From Phallusia mammillata (lineage: Eukaryota > Chordata > Ascidiacea > Phlebobranchia > Ascidiidae), in assembly GCA_003260075.1 (NCBI GenBank), contig QLIY01000526.1, positions 1 through 64,000 on the forward strand: a stretch of DNA of 64,000 bases. Reading direction: 5' to 3'. The notes beneath the pieces are model-generated. The model was given only the letters and a program-made list of their open reading frames with translations. It was not told where the DNA came from and made no database searches. Positions 13,591 to 32,431 of this stretch are shown here, piece after piece (the stretch's first letter is position 1; every line of letters begins with the position of its first letter). The position numbers and the translations under genes are program-made.

Positions 13591-14659
13591 GCGTGTTTGT
13601 AAAAAAACACCACATCATTTCCGTATGGATGGCCGCTTCTCATCAAGTAAAAGACACAGCAAACCCCACTTTAGCGCGTAACATGGGTTCGTCGAATCCC
13701 TAAATGAGAATGACGTCATGTTTGACGTAACCTGATACAATTTGGAAGAGAAATTTGAGCCTGGGTTAATTCATGTAATGGCCCGCCTAACTGGTACCGC
13801 TTTAATCTAACACAACCTGTTAACGCGTGTAAGCCATTATAAAGCTGTGGCCTAACATGATTGACTGGATTAGGTCATCAAATAGACCAAACATCCACAC
13901 CTTTTTATGCTTTTATGCTTTTAAAAATCTTAAATTGGATAAAATGGTTACAAGAAAGTTTGTGCTTAGTCTATTAACCTACGTTATTCATTGGTTTGAT
14001 TGTTCAAATTGGAAGTTTTTGTATGCTAATAAATTATGGTATTTGTAAATTGGGTCGTGACGTTTGTTAAAAATCATTTTGGCTGTTCTTAAACAAAAAC
14101 ATTGATTGTTTGCCGTTTTACAATCAAGAAATACATAAAATACTAGTGTCAGCTAAGCTAAAATCTTATATTTACCAATACAGGATCTATATGATCATGT
14201 AAATATTTTTGTTGGTTCGTTCACATACATTAGCTTTTAAAATACCAAGCTTTAATGAGTTTCTCGGCTCAAGCGTATAATATATTTCCCAAAATACCCT
14301 TTTCCTTTTAATGAGCTAACTAACATATCCGTTCCAACTGTCTGCATCACAAACTACAGGGTCTCCCTTTAATCATGTTTTTCTTTATCCTCTGCCAACA
14401 TTTTGCACTTAAAGCTTTGCGCTTGGTTCAATCTCAATGTTTGCTAACTTCACCGCCACCCACAAGTAGCGGAAGTTCTATCCAACCAATTTGCTATCAC
14501 AAGCTCCCGCTGTTTGTAAAGGAAGCTGAGTTTATCGTCTGTAACGTTGTTCATCAAAGCAGTGATAGTGAGAAAACTTACGACCTGATACTACTATACA
14601 ATGTAACTTTATAATTTACCATTTTTATTTTCCATGCTGTCTTAAATACCAATAGGTGG

Positions 14660-14760
14660 TTATCATTAGTTTAATGGTGAAAATAACGGCCCAAATAGAC
14701 GTAAAAAGCGACATGCTTTATTGTTTAAACGTTTCGGCAAACAGATCCGTACATAGTGGT
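14660..14760 (-). ncRNA. Partial copy of second hammerhead-like repeat family
   Basis: Read on the minus strand, this holds the 3' half of the family seen at 37150 and 40725: GCCGAAACG, then the hairpin AAAGC...GCTTT, then ACGTC and TATTTGGGCCGTTA. The 5' core (CTGATGA) is missing and replaced by a GGATCTGTTTGCC segment. It is a decayed or truncated member, useful for building a consensus. Confidence 0.4.
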
Positions 14761-14854
14761 TATCATTATTACCGTTGATCAAAGATAAGACTGATAGAGA
14801 ACACGAGTATAATACTTTCCGTAGGTTTTTCAGTGATTATATCACCATCTAGAG

Positions 14855-15334
14855 CAGGGCTACTCAAACTTTCTTGTTCTGCGCCCCCATTTTTAAAACA
14901 GAAATTTCTACGCGACCCCTTGATGGGTATGATGTAAACAAATACTTATATTATATATATATATATATACCATCTATTGGCGCCTAAAAAGCCTAAATTA
15001 ATTTCTACCTTTATGCACAGATTGACAGTCTTAGTTTTTATGACGTCATAATCTATATTGTGACGCTTGTGGTATCTGTTTTTTTTTGCATTGTTTGCAC
15101 ACAATAGGAATAAAAATAGTCCGGCGCTTATGACTACGAGGCTGGTAATACTCTTCTAAGTTCTACAAAATGTGTTTAGAGCAGTTTGAATGCATGGGAA
15201 TGATGTTTAAACAATAAATGTACACACGTATACCATTTATTGTGACTGACATAATAACCCACAATGTTTCGCGACCCCAAAACTATACTACGCGACCCCA
15301 ATTGGGGTCGCGACCCACAGTTTGAGAAGCCCTG
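14855..15334. mobile_element. hAT-type MITE 1 of an abutting pair (target ATCTAGAG)
   Basis: The ends read CAGGGCTACTCAAACT and, reverse-complemented at the right, CAGGGCTTCTCAAACT, 15 of 16 matching. The 8-bp direct repeat ATCTAGAG flanks it at 14847-14854 and 15335-15342. There is no coding capacity. An AT dinucleotide tract sits at about 14948-14969. The right-hand target copy also serves as the left target copy of the next element. Confidence 0.88.
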
Positions 15335-15342
15335 ATCTAGAG

Positions 15343-15840
15343 CAGTGGTTCTTAACCTTTTTGTAGTCACGGACCCCTTTTATGAATTTTGTAAGTCTGC
15401 GGACCCCCAACGCCTTTTACCATAAGTCTTTTTATGTTTCACGTTTCTTGCATTATACCCTGTCATGCTTTTGAAGCATTTAAATCCACCTTCACAGTCC
15501 TTTAAAATCAATGACGTTTCTGTATTGTAGTGGCCAACGCATCGAATTGGTAACATTTCTGGTATATATAACTTCACAAATCACTTGTCCTATAAAGTCT
15601 ATTGTCAATGTGTGTTATGATGTCACAATAGGGAAGACAATCACAAAAAGTAATTGTTCCTGGCATAATTAAGGTGTAATAAACAGCGTGCACTCGTATG
15701 CAGGATTGTAAAAACGGTTGAGAAACTTAAAAATATTCTTCTGTTGGTTAATGCTACTTAACATATTTCCCTCCGTGGACCCCCTGAAACCATCTCACGG
15801 ACCCCTTGGGGGTCCGCGAACCCCAGGTTAAGAACCACTG
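15343..15840. mobile_element. hAT-type MITE 2 of an abutting pair (target ATCTAGAG)
   Basis: The ends read CAGTGGTTCTTAACC at the left and AGGTTAAGAACCACTG at the right. The flanking 8-bp repeats are ATCTAGAG at 15335-15342 and 15841-15848. Internal sequence pairs over a long distance (TGCGGACCCCC near the left, GGGGGTCCGCG near the right). It has no transposase and belongs to a different family from MITE 1, yet uses the identical target. Confidence 0.88.
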
Positions 15841-16532
15841 ATCTAGAGTCTAGATTCTAGACTCTAGAGAAACGTTTGGAAACGCATTTAAATGCATACA
15901 AAATCCCTGGCAGTTTTGATGGTATCTGAGTCTGATTGTGTTTTCGAGTTGTAAGCGGGTCTGAAATTGAGGCCCGAACCTGAAAGTAAAAGTTCGTAAA
16001 CCGGCCTAAACTGGGTCTGAAAGTTGATGAAATTGCGGCACAAATAAGACCGAATGTAAAGCCAGGTCCGAATTATTCCAACTCAAGCCAAGGGGGGGGG
16101 GGTCTAGATTCTAGACTCTAGAGAAATGTTTGGAAACGCATTTAAATGCATACAAAATCCCTGGCAGTTTTGATGGTATCTGAGTCTGATTGTGTTTTCG
16201 AGTTGTAAGCGGGTCTGAAATTGAGGCCCGAACCCGAAAGTAAAAGGTCGTTAACCGGCCTAAACTGGGTCTGAAAGTTGATGAAATTGCGGCACAAATA
16301 TAAGACCGAATGTAAAGCCAGGTCCGAATTATTCCAACTCAAGCCAAAACCAAAACCGAATCTTCCTCGAAAAATCTTGACTGACAACGTATCTCATTTA
16401 CCGTCTATTGTATATTGTGCTATGTGACGTTTCAAGGTATTATAAAACAGTCAACTACACAGACTTGATATTCGCGCATAGTGTTTCACTTAACAGGGAA
16501 TCAAGTTATTATGAGCGATACGGGGGGGGGGG

Positions 16533-18551
16533 TAACGTTTCAAGGCATTATAAAACAGTCAACCACACAGACTTGATATTTGCGCATAGTGTTTCACTTA
16601 ACAGGGAATCAAGTTATTATGAGCGATACCCGAAGTGTGTCAACTCGGCTCTAAAATGCTTGTTTAAGCGTACTTTAAACTTCGCCTACCTGTAGTTTTC
16701 TGGTTTGGCAACAGTTTCGTTAGGAATCAACTTTCCTATTCTGTTGCGAAGTGGCAATTTTACGACCACGCTTTCAATAAAAGTCATTTGTTTCTTGTTG
16801 TCAAAAGAGTGATTTGGCGCAGTTTAAAAACTTGCAAGTGCCCTGTTGTTTGAACGCGTCTCAGTGGCGACAAGTTGTTGACAAGCAACAGTCGGAAGCT
16901 CTTTCATCGTCGCACCTTCAGACATTGGTCCCAGACGGACAGGTCACGTGGTAACGTCGCGCTTTTTTTCTTTTTCTCTCGCAGCCTCTCTCGCGGGGAC
17001 TTATATTGCTTGATTACGTTTGCTGGTGAGTCAAAGCGTTAGTTGAATCACAGTGCCGGCTCCCATGTGTGAGAAAGGATGTAGATGTGATGCGTTAAGG
17101 AAACTTTACTATTTGCTGCCAGTAAAGTCTATTGGGAAACCATAGACCGCAGATTACTTGTCTAGGAGGTTACATCATTTTGGAAGTATGTCTGCGAAGT
17201 GTTAAAAGATAGTATAGTTTGCTCCAGTGCGCTATTTGATAGTAGAATTGTAGTTGGTAGTTTAGCCGGAGGACCATGTACGCAAGTTAATGGAGATAGT
17301 TACTAAATTAGAAAAATATACTGGTTTTGTATGCGTCCATATGGTTATCTACGTGACTGTTTCGTGTTTGGATCGATAGTACAGTATTGGTATCGTTGAT
17401 GTGTTGATTTACCTACATTCTTTTATTATTTGACTTTAAATGAGTGACTCCATGTAAGTTTCACCTGTAGAAAGAAATTTGCTCAAAAACCTTAGGCTAC
17501 CATGGAAACAATATAAACGAATGGAACATATATTTTCCAAAATCAATCAAAATATTATCCATTCTCAGTCGTTTATTGTCATAAACAGTAATCGTTAATG
17601 ACCATGCTGTCTGTTGGGGGGGCTAATACTGTTCAGTATAATCACTCTCAGTTATATATAACTGTTTTCAAATTGGTCAATGTGTATGTGGTGATAACAG
17701 CATGATAAAAAACACTCTGGTTTAATACGCACCTAAAAAACTAAAAATTTAGACCAAATGCAGATTTAAACTACATGCAAATACTGTAACCGCAGGTTTG
17801 CACTGTGAACATGAAAACAGGTCGTTAAAAGGAGGGAGTGTCTTGAAACCTGTGTTTGTTAGTATCGTTCAACTTCATACTTACGGTGCGCACCCCAAAA
17901 TGCGGTCAGAAGGCTTCCCTTTGAAGTGCCTTATTGGCAACTGCCGCCATGCTTTGTGATTTGTATTGTGGCGTCACAGTTAGCCTTTGTGGTGAGCCGC
18001 GCCGGTCTTTTGTTTGGTTCATGCGGTCGGAAAAAGTTAGAGGAGGACCAAAAGGGTGCGTCCTGAGAATTACGTGATTCGCAAAAGCTTCTGGGAAAAC
18101 TGATTTTTTTTGTAAATGCGTTTTCAAGCTGCGTGGGTTCTTTGCAACGTATTTATTTGAACTTGACCGCGACAAGGGCGTATTAAATGTCAATCAGAAT
18201 TGGCGTCTTCGCCTGAATGAACGCAAATGATAGGTAAACTCGCGTTGGCAGATGTGCCATTTGGACATGATCTTGCTAGCTAAAAGAGGTATTTTTTTCT
18301 ATTTTATGGCACAAACCTTAACTTGGCGTGTTCGCATGTAAAAATGATATTATTATGGTTCTAGATTAATAAGCATTGGATAATAAAGTAACATACCAAA
18401 AAGCTTATGTGACTAATTGGGCTTTACGTGTTACCAATTACCAATATCGCTAATATAATAATTTATCACATCTGTATTGAGACGTAACCCATCTTCACGT
18501 GTCTGTCAAAACCGAACTAGATAGGCGAGTCCTTAGTCATTGTCTGGCCAT
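16533..18551. other. No supported gene
   Basis: This stretch contains G+C-richer patches near 16850-17050 with a CACGTG-type box and TGACGTCA-like fragments, which could be promoter sequence, but I see no exon. A minus-strand frame of 95 codons at 17906-18193 is rich in Ser, Lys and Pro and has no supporting splice context. Confidence 0.5.
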
Positions 18552-18635
18552 ATGTCGCAACATTTTGCCTTGTTTGGATTTCTCGACCACATGCCTCTTA
18601 TCGCACAGCAACCGCCCCTAGCTATTGTTACCCCG
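18552..18635 (+). CDS. Candidate first coding exon, possibly of the PDZ gene
   Basis: An ATG at 18552 opens 28 codons ending with LAIVTP and a strong donor (CCCCG|GTAAGT) at 18636, phase 0. If spliced to 25569, just after CAAGAG, the frame joins the PDZ-gene exon at TVYPPSFGMP without a break. The frame also extends upstream to a weak acceptor near 18534, so it could be internal instead. The intron to 25569 would be about 6.9 kb, long for this window, and that acceptor has a poor pyrimidine tract. Alternatives are a short ATG exon at 24561-24596 or the ATG at 25556. Confidence 0.35.
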
Positions 18636-21600
18636 GTAAGTTTTTAGTTACCTTTCAAACTATCCGCTCTAGTCAACGTTGTCTACAAGCTTAGATACAC
18701 TGAGGGCTAAATGTGGTGTTTTATATAACAGTAAACTTGTGTGTCGATAGAACATGTTTAAGGTAGTAATAACAAACATTGAATCACATGTGTCAGTTAA
18801 AATGAAACGTAATGTATGAAATTGTGTGGCTTTCGTGTTGTTAGGATTTTAAATTGTTGATTTTTACAGCTAATCAATTGTCCCAGCGACCAGCGTTTAG
18901 CAATTTTTTTGTTTTTTCTGCCCATAACTTACGCAAAACAACGCTTGGGAGACCGGCTGATTCGGTAAAACGTTTTCAATATGCCTCCCAGTCTGAATTA
19001 TAATTGAGTGTGCTATGATCGCTGGCCTGCATGTGTCATACTAGTAATGAAAACTTGCTTACATTTTTTGGCGAAATAGCTAACAAAGCAATACAATGTC
19101 GCAAAACAGCCAATCGCATGCATTTGCTGTACTCAAAATGCTACCAGGAAATCATAAACGAATCTTTTACGATGTGACACTCAGAAATCGATGCTAATAT
19201 TACTCATAGACCTCAATTCATCTCAATTTACGTGACGACCTGTTGTTGTTTTTGCACCACCGTTTGGTAACCGCCCTATTTAGGACAAATTGTTGCGTGA
19301 AGACCTTGCTATCAGCGTTTTGCCACGAGTTGTTTTTTTGTTTTCACGTAACCCTAAGTCAACGTGCTTGCGTGTGCGACGTTAAAAAGCGCGCGACAAA
19401 CACAAATAGCCCTGAATGACGTCATCCCAGGCGTTAAGAGCCTTCTCGCTTGATAATGGTGGAACGCAGCACGTTGATGCTATCATCTGCTATGTTTCCT
19501 AATGCTTGTGGGTTGTAAAGTTTTCAGTGGTGTTTTTAGGTAAGGGTATGTAGTCAACCATGTTTTCAAACCAGGGTGCAAAACTAAAGTCAAAAACAAC
19601 TTTAAATACGTTCCTAAATACTCGATTTAAATGCACGAACAATTTGTAGTTGTAGTTTACATGTATTTCTTTGTATTTATTGTACTGAATAATTAACAAG
19701 GCTTGCAATCAATACTGGTTTAAATTTCCGATTTGAATATAGTAGTGCAAAAGCAGGGTTTAACAAATACTGGTCATACATGGAGGTTTGAACGGAACTA
19801 TGTTCTTTTATTCGATAGATCAGTGTTTGTAGATTAAGTAAACTTACGACAAATAACACTACGTCGTTTTTGAACTTTTCTGTTCTTGTGATTAAAGAGC
19901 ATTCACAGGCTTGTGTTAAAATGTTTATTTTCCGTGTGAAAAGTCGATTTTTCTTAGAAATCTCATAGCGCACCGTCGAACTATGTATTCAATTTCAAGC
20001 GCAAGGCCACAAAACAAATTTGTACTCCTGAATAATAAAGACACCGTCGCATTTTCGTCTTTGTATTGCCTCACGAACAAAGCGATTCAAATTTAAACTT
20101 TCAAACCACAAGCTATTCACGTAGGTTATAGTCCAATGCACGATATTTGTAGTAAAGGTGTGTCCTCTCGAGCTGGAGTCAGATTTATTACATGTTTCTA
20201 CGTTTTGTTGTTTATTCTAGTCCATTAATTACCAAGGTAGAGCTGGTATTTTTGTGCAAGGTCAGAAACGATAGCTGCTGCAATTTAAATTCAATTTGCT
20301 AACAGACCGTATCCCGGTTGAACCTAAAGAATATAGATTACTCGCTGTGAATAGGATTTAGGCCAGCACGAAATAAAAATGTGTAGAATATATCTTGCTA
20401 AAAAGGCTATAACATGGGATTGTATTTTTGTATAAACTAATAAATTTTGTTGAGTTTATTGGCCACATGATTTAATGTATTAAAAGTGTATTAGTTTAGA
20501 AAAGTGGGCAAAAAAGTTTTCGACAATGCAATTTATTTTGCACTTTTCCTTTTTTTTCAATGTTTTTTTTTAATTAACAAAGCATTTTTAGGCTTAAGCT
20601 CATGCATATAAATCCTACAGCCCAACCTGTGAACTAAGGTCATTTTTCAAACACCCCTATAATCCACAAACCATCACGCTAATAGTATAATCCTAGGTTA
20701 AAACGCGACGATGTATATGATAGGTGTTAACCCCATAGCTTCCGTTAGTCTATAATCCCACCAACGTCCCGCTGCCACACCGGAAAGCAATGTTGATTTG
20801 AGTCGTATTCTCCTGTAGCGAGAGTTGAATAGGTCAACTTGCGTTCATTTGGTAGACGCTGCAAGGCAGAAGTGCAGAACAAATAACAAGTATCTGAGAA
20901 AGCGTCCACGTCCGTGCTTGCTCATTTGTGCTAATTGAAAGGCTTGCGGTGCCTTGGTCTGTTGTATGTAGGAAATGAGTCTGCGTTTAGTGGATAAAAT
21001 AGTGAATGTACATAGACTCTAGAAGTGTGCAAGCTTTTACAGTTTTGTTTGGCAAAATGTTGAAATTGCTCTAAACGAGTTAGTAATTACTTGAAAATTG
21101 TTAACCGTTGCGCAAGGTTTGTATTATGAAAGGTTAGTGTTCAACGCCCAAAATGGACTTTTAGACATTGTTCAAGCAGCAAACTATGTTACAGTTGGCT
21201 ATCCAAAGCTTGTTCTCTGACAGCTTGATCGTGTGTGCAAACTGTACTATGTAATGTGTTACTTTTTTCAATGTATTGACTTAACTTATAGGTACTAAAC
21301 TTACAATACAGGCAACAGTATCTTTTATGGTGATTCAATTGAAATACTTTTTGAGTGACAGTCAAAACAACACGTTACACAGAAGTACGCGTTCAAAATG
21401 ACATGTAGCACCAGTGATGGATATCGATCTAATGTTGTGTTAAACAGAAAGTGTGGCGTCGTTACGTTGTCCAAGCTACCCTGGAGTTTCAAGGATGATT
21501 TTGGATTAAGCCAGATCAGCTGATAAGTCCACAGCTAAAGCTTGAGTCAACACGCTTAGTGCGCAATGGAAGTATAGTTTGCTTATCGTGTGGCGACTGG

Positions 21601-24600
21601 CGACCGATGCCATTGCGTGCTTAGGCAGAACTCGTTTACAATGCAAACATTTACCGATGCCGCCACACAAGTGCCGGTCGCCAGTGTTTCGCAAAAACAG
21701 TCTGTTTAAAATTTGCAGCGTTTCCAACAATTTAGTTGAAGTAAAATTGTAAAAACGGGGTTAAATAGGAGTTACTGCAGTTGCACGCACACAAGTGGCT
21801 CTCGTCAGTAATTCGCCAAAAGTATTTTTTTACCTTGCAGTGTTTCAAAAAATATAATTAAAGTAAAGTTTCCAAAAAACGAAATTATATAGGAGTTAAA
21901 CCAGTTGCTCTACTTAACTGGCAGGCGGCAGTGTTTCGCAAAAAATGTTTTTTAGTTGTGTTTCAAAAAACATAATGTAAACAGATTATGCTAAAGAATA
22001 TAGGAGAATTAAACCACCTTATATTAAAAATTGCTGAAATACAAACTTAAGGTAGCTACATGTCCTCTTAAACCTGTTCCCTAGGTTAAACATTTAAACT
22101 AATTCAATAATTAGATTAGTTTGTTTGCCAACTAAATGTAGAAACCGGTTGGTTCTCACTGTTGGTCTACTCGGTGCATTTATTTATACATCTATATCTA
22201 CATGTTACGTGTAATTGTGTCGCTGCGTTGGTACTTCATGGCTTTCCAAGAAGTCTGCACCATGTTTATGACGTAACAATGTCAACACAGGTAGCATCCT
22301 GTCTCCAAGGGAAAGGTTCATATCTCCTGTGTCCAAGTTAAACACTTTGCGAAGATTAACCTTTGAACGTATGTGATGTAATTGCTAAACGGCGTCTATA
22401 AAAAGTCACTAAAAGCGGGTCTTGTTTGGCTGGAATAGGTTTAATGTGGGTTGACATTTTGAGTGACAAATAGTTGTAAAGTTAAAGCAGTTTTAAAACG
22501 TCGAACAAAGCGAGACTTTCTGGTTTGGAAATAAGACATAAATTTGCACAAAATCTACGAATTGCTGAGGACAGTATGTATTGAATAGTGTTGTTGCCAG
22601 GCAAATTATAAACTTTCATTTTTGTTAAACCGGCTATTATATATATTTAACGCATTGTCCTGACCAAGACGCCCCGAATAAGACGTCGAAATGTTGGTTA
22701 AGTTGTCTATAATTACTGGTTGGGCAAAAAAGAATAGTTTATGACAGTATGTGTAATAATATTTCTTGGACATAAATTTCTTACAATTTCAGCGAATTGC
22801 GAAGGAAAGTATCAGTTATGGTGCTGCTGTTTGTATATTGTTGTTTAGAGCTCAGGACTTTTCAAACTGTTTTTCGTTCTGCAAGCATTTTAGACAGTAA
22901 CTGTGCCACGCGCTTTTTGTGTTGGGATTAATTTGTTTCCACATTTCAACGGCCTTTTATCCCTATTGTTCACGTTTTTAATCAGTAACATTCGCCTATT
23001 GTGTGCAAATCGCCTGCGAAGCGCGGGTTTGAGTCGCGTGGACAATCGCCACACGGTAATGACCCATTGTGTGGTCAACAAGGCTTCGAATTTGCAGCTG
23101 GCTGTTGCTGCTGGTCAGTGGAGCAAGGAGCTCAGTCGTCACAATCGCCTATTGTTACGTCACGTACAGATCGTGAGAAAGTGTGCGGGCGCGCGTACAA
23201 AAATAGACATAATATGCGAATTAGTAGCGTTCGAAATGTGATGAAAACGCCTGGAAATGATATTGATTTTTTAAAGCGCCTCCACAACGCTGTATTGGAG
23301 TAGGGTCGCATGAAGTCAGCTGAACAATAAGGGCACTTGAATAGCGCCATGAAACCCGTTCATCGATGGAAACGATCTAGTTGGTCGTCTCGTTGCGCTA
23401 GCACTGCACGCAGTTTTGTTGTTGTTGTTTTTTTTTACTTTGGTCAGTCGAAACTTGCCTTTGTTATAACATTTGGAGGGAAAGAGAAATTGAATGTGTT
23501 TTTTGGCTTGATAACAAATATTTACTCCAACTTTTCGAAGGTTTAAGCAGCATTTGTGCAATTATTGTTCAACTTCAAATAGCAATTAACTTTAAAACCC
23601 TTTTAAATCAGAAGCATGGTACAGATTCATTTAAAGCACATTATTATTAAATTAAAAGATAAATAGGTTTTTGTGTGACCTTTCACCTATTTAGAACAGA
23701 TTTTTATACATCTTCGATACAGTTAAATGCATATGGCCTATTTGACATGAGCCTAATGCTGATATTATGACTAGCTTTAAGCAAATAAGAAACGTCTGCC
23801 AGTCAATCTATTTACTTTTTAGCTTTCGAGGCGTTCAAAGCATCCAAGTCGACCGGATTCTATAATTTATAGTTGCTAATTGGCTTATCCGCCGTTGCGA
23901 GCGCCGGCTGCAGACATTAATTTGCACCTTCACTGATAATTAACAGTGTCGGTAATTGCGATTAGCCGGTTTATGACCATATTGTCCTTTCAGTTGCAAT
24001 CTGGATGCCGATGTCCCTTCTAGGAAATGTTAAAGTGTTTTACAGCATAGAACATTTGTTATTTTCGGCAAATGAGCTGTAGGTGGATTTGTATCTTAAA
24101 CGTAACATATGTAATACACATCACATTAAGTAAAATGTTGTTTGTGCTTCAAAGAATTCACTACTTTTCACAAATTGATTCCTAAAAAGTTGGTAATATT
24201 GTTCTTAGTTTTGCCTGTATATTGTTACATGACAGTGCCACGTTGCATACGATTAAGAAGTTGTGTTAATATTTGACAATGTGGCTCTTTCGTTTGTTTT
24301 TGGAACAGCTGCAAATTGGTAAAAGTCAAGCCCTAGAACTTCATTAAACTCATACCTAACTTGAAGAGCACTGTATACTTAATTTGCCACACAAATTTTT
24401 GGCGGTTTTGGTGCAATTTAATTCCTAACAGATACCCAATGTGCGGTTGTTGACTAATCACACTGTTTGGCGACATTTATCATTACAAAATTCACTATTA
24501 CTTGCAGGCAAGGCGCATAGCAACTGATAAAAGTGCGTTTTTTCGTGATTGGCAGCGATAATGAGTGCGCGCCGCGTGTTACTAATCATTGCAGGTGTAA

Positions 24601-25476
24601 GTACTGATTGACGCACGACAGAATTGATACACTTGCCACGCTTGCGAACTGTTATCCCGCCGAGGTGACAATCGCAGTGCGCTTTTTAGTCTACTGGGCA
24701 CAAAACCCTGACCCACTGGTTAGAAGTCGTCAGTCAGTAAACAGTGTTGTTGAAGTTGGTGCGTTTCTGAAATGGACAACTTTGTAAGGTTTTGTACATA
24801 CAGAAGTTAAACTGTTTGTGATACAGTTTGGAAATAGTAGATGTTATTGTTTGCGAAGTTACTGTTTGAAATAGTGTAAGCAGCAAATGACAGATTTGTG
24901 GATATTATATGGTGTTGATCACGTATGAAACCTGCCAAAAAGCTTACATATGGTGAACATACTTTATTGCAAACATTTTATTACAGACAAAATAAGTGAC
25001 AGTTATAATTTTTACCAAGCTTTCGGCTGCTTTTTTTGTATAGCCGTTTCAACTGTTAAAATTTATTTGAAATACAAGCTTGGACAGGGAAGAGAAAGTG
25101 ATTTAGGAATGTAAGGCTCATTTGACTGTTAGTTGAGAACAAACACACAAGTCATAAACTGTCCATGATCTTTGTCTTGTGTTGCTAGAAGTTGGTTTTG
25201 ATTTACACAGTTAGTCAATTATTCACCTTTTCAGGTTAACATTAGCATTGGTCTTCAGCCAAAGTTAACTAGACTGTTAGAAAGCATGCCAATTTATTGA
25301 CCGCTGTTTTACAAATGTATGTGTTTTGTAGACACGTGTATGTTAAAAGTGTTGGGGTTGACTTAATTGACATTACTAAGTTTTGTCAAAATGTGTATGT
25401 TTTTGCGACATGAGTGTCAATATCGTGCTTTTTTGTGCAGTTTATAGAAATATCAATTTGTTGTCCTTTTTCTCAG
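18636..25476. other. No supported gene; possible long intron
   Basis: No good coding exon was recognised, apart from a 36-nt ATG frame with donor at 24561-24596. A decayed repeat with CGAAATGTTGG lies near 22660-22710. A 100-codon frame at 23001-23303 has somewhat protein-like composition but no splice or start support. If 18552-18635 belongs to the PDZ gene, this is its first intron. Confidence 0.45.
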
Positions 25477-25555
25477 TGATACAGAGATATAGTGGTACAA
25501 AAAACGAACTTGCATTTGAACATCTTAGCCAACATTGTATTTGAAACTTATCTAA
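25477..25555 (+). other. Possible 5' leader after a splice or trans-splice acceptor
   Basis: A pyrimidine-rich acceptor (CTTTTTCTCAG ending at 25476) precedes the ATG at 25556, and an in-frame TAA sits directly before that ATG (25553-25555). If 25556 is the true start, this is 5' UTR. Tunicates add a spliced leader at such acceptors to many mRNAs, so trans-splicing is possible but unproven. Confidence 0.3.
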
Positions 25556-30891
<5,336 letters not shown>

Positions 30892-31176
30892 CATCACAGA
30901 CAATCCAAATTGTAATCCAAATGTCAAAAGTGCCTTGATGGCGTTTTCACCGCGATTGACCAACGGGAGGCGAGCTTTCGGTCACGTGGTGGGAGTTTGT
31001 CTGTTATATGATATTTATGAAGTTTCGAGTTGATTTACGTCATGGACTGATGACGTAAGCCCGCTGGCGGGTTTCGTCGAAATTGTGCAATGCTGTAATT
31101 GTGGTTTAATTGTATCATGTTCGCTTATTTCTTATGTGCCCTTTTGGGTAACTTGATTTGAATGCTTCCAATCCAA

Positions 31177-31182
31177 AATAAA
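31177..31182 (+). terminator. Polyadenylation signal AATAAA of the PDZ gene
   Basis: A canonical AATAAA lies 286 nt after the PDZ stop codon with a T-rich stretch just after it. It is the first good signal downstream and gives a plausible 3' UTR of about 300 nt. Confidence 0.6.
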
Positions 31183-32431
31183 GCTAATTTTGATTTAAAG
31201 TTTAACATAAATGAGAAATAAGCGAGTCACCAACTGTCATTGTGTGTTTGTATAATCCTGGACTTATTGCAAGTCGATCAACCTCTGAATTACCGCCTTT
31301 TCTCTGCGCAGTGTCTTCTCTTTACTGATCTGTGAACCCTCCTCTCAATAAATCAAAACCTACCAAAAGTGTTTCTCAATTAACTGACAGCTTATCGAAT
31401 GATGTTAGCAGTACCCTAGCCCTGATTTTGTGCATGTCAATTGTTACGCTACTATTGTGTTATTGGGCAGTGATGAACATGACTTTTAATCCACACGTAT
31501 TACTGTGTGTGTAAATAAGTCTACTCTGAGCCTGTATTAACGCAATGCTATGTCATGATGAGCGTATTGATTTGTAACATTTGCGAGCAGAAAGGACATT
31601 GGGTCAAATGTGGTTACCATTCCTTTGAGTCGAATGAAATGCTGCTGTATTTACAATCAGTCACTTGCTTGAAAGGAAAAATTTGGGCACAATTCTTTTG
31701 TATGGCACAAAGAGTTTTTGATTTGGGTCCCCAGACAACTTTTATGTTTGAAAATAAAACCGGTATGTATAATTTTTAAGTGCAGTACTGACATAAAAGA
31801 AGTGGACATTACTTTTGTTTTCAGGAGACTTCAATTGCATTCAATGGGAATCAATGTGTTTTGATGCCTAAATGGAACTTTTGATTTGATTTTTCAAAAA
31901 GCTTTCTGATCCTTATATTTCCAAAGAAATTCTAAATCTTACATAGCACAGATATTTTCTGCCCACAGTTTCTGTTGTTCTTATCATAGCCTATAAGAAA
32001 TCAAATGCTTTTCGACTGTCATTCTAATACACGTAGTCATTTGTAACAAAAAACAGTTTCGTATTCACCTTGAGAAATGTGACAAAGCTGTACACTACAG
32101 AAATAAACGTACATCTCTGCCTTTTCCAAGTGGCAATGTTTTTGGAACTGCTGGACAGGACTTTCAAATGCCAATAGTAAGTATATCAACTAGGTCTTCA
32201 GGTCCATATGTTACAGTGTTGTTGTTTTGTGCGAAGAAGACATTCGAAGTGGTCGTTTTGGTGCTCCCTTATTCTTGGTTATGATGGATAACGCTTTTGA
32301 CGCTAATCTGAAATGCAACAGTACTGCTGTCAATTTGGTGAACAATTTGTCAGGAATAATGAGTTATCAATGTGGTGGATTCAAAAATCTGAAGTTCTGT
32401 CCCTTTTTGCTGAAATATTTGTGAGTTAAGG
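31183..32431. other. No supported gene
   Basis: Frames of 60-75 codons occur on the + strand (for example 31555-31779 and 32227-32424), but none shows domain character or coherent splice sites. This is intergenic sequence between the 3' ends of the convergent PDZ and 7TM genes, possibly old transposon remnants. Confidence 0.5.

Larger units (their letters stand above)
6923..14854. other. No supported gene; repeats and junction duplications
   Basis: No exon with credible splice sites and coding character was found. Contents include truncated hAT 3' ends near 9930-9960 (repeated after the poly-C at 10037), degenerate repeats with a CGAAACGTCGG-like motif near 10355, a 13.26-13.59 kb GC-rich interspersed repeat, and a minus-strand copy of the hammerhead-like repeat near 14660-14760. 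Frames of 60-120 codons here are short and overlap repeats. Confidence 0.55.

Noticed and set aside
17612-17624. GGGGGGG near 17617 as another junction
   Set aside because: Only seven G, and no restarted upstream sequence follows.
17906-18193. 95-codon minus-strand frame as a gene
   Set aside because: Low-complexity basic composition, no splice or promoter context, no recognisable domain.
23001-23303. 100-codon plus-strand frame as a gene
   Set aside because: Uneven composition with clustered Cys and Gly, overlapping frames equally open, no splice sites; left as undetermined.
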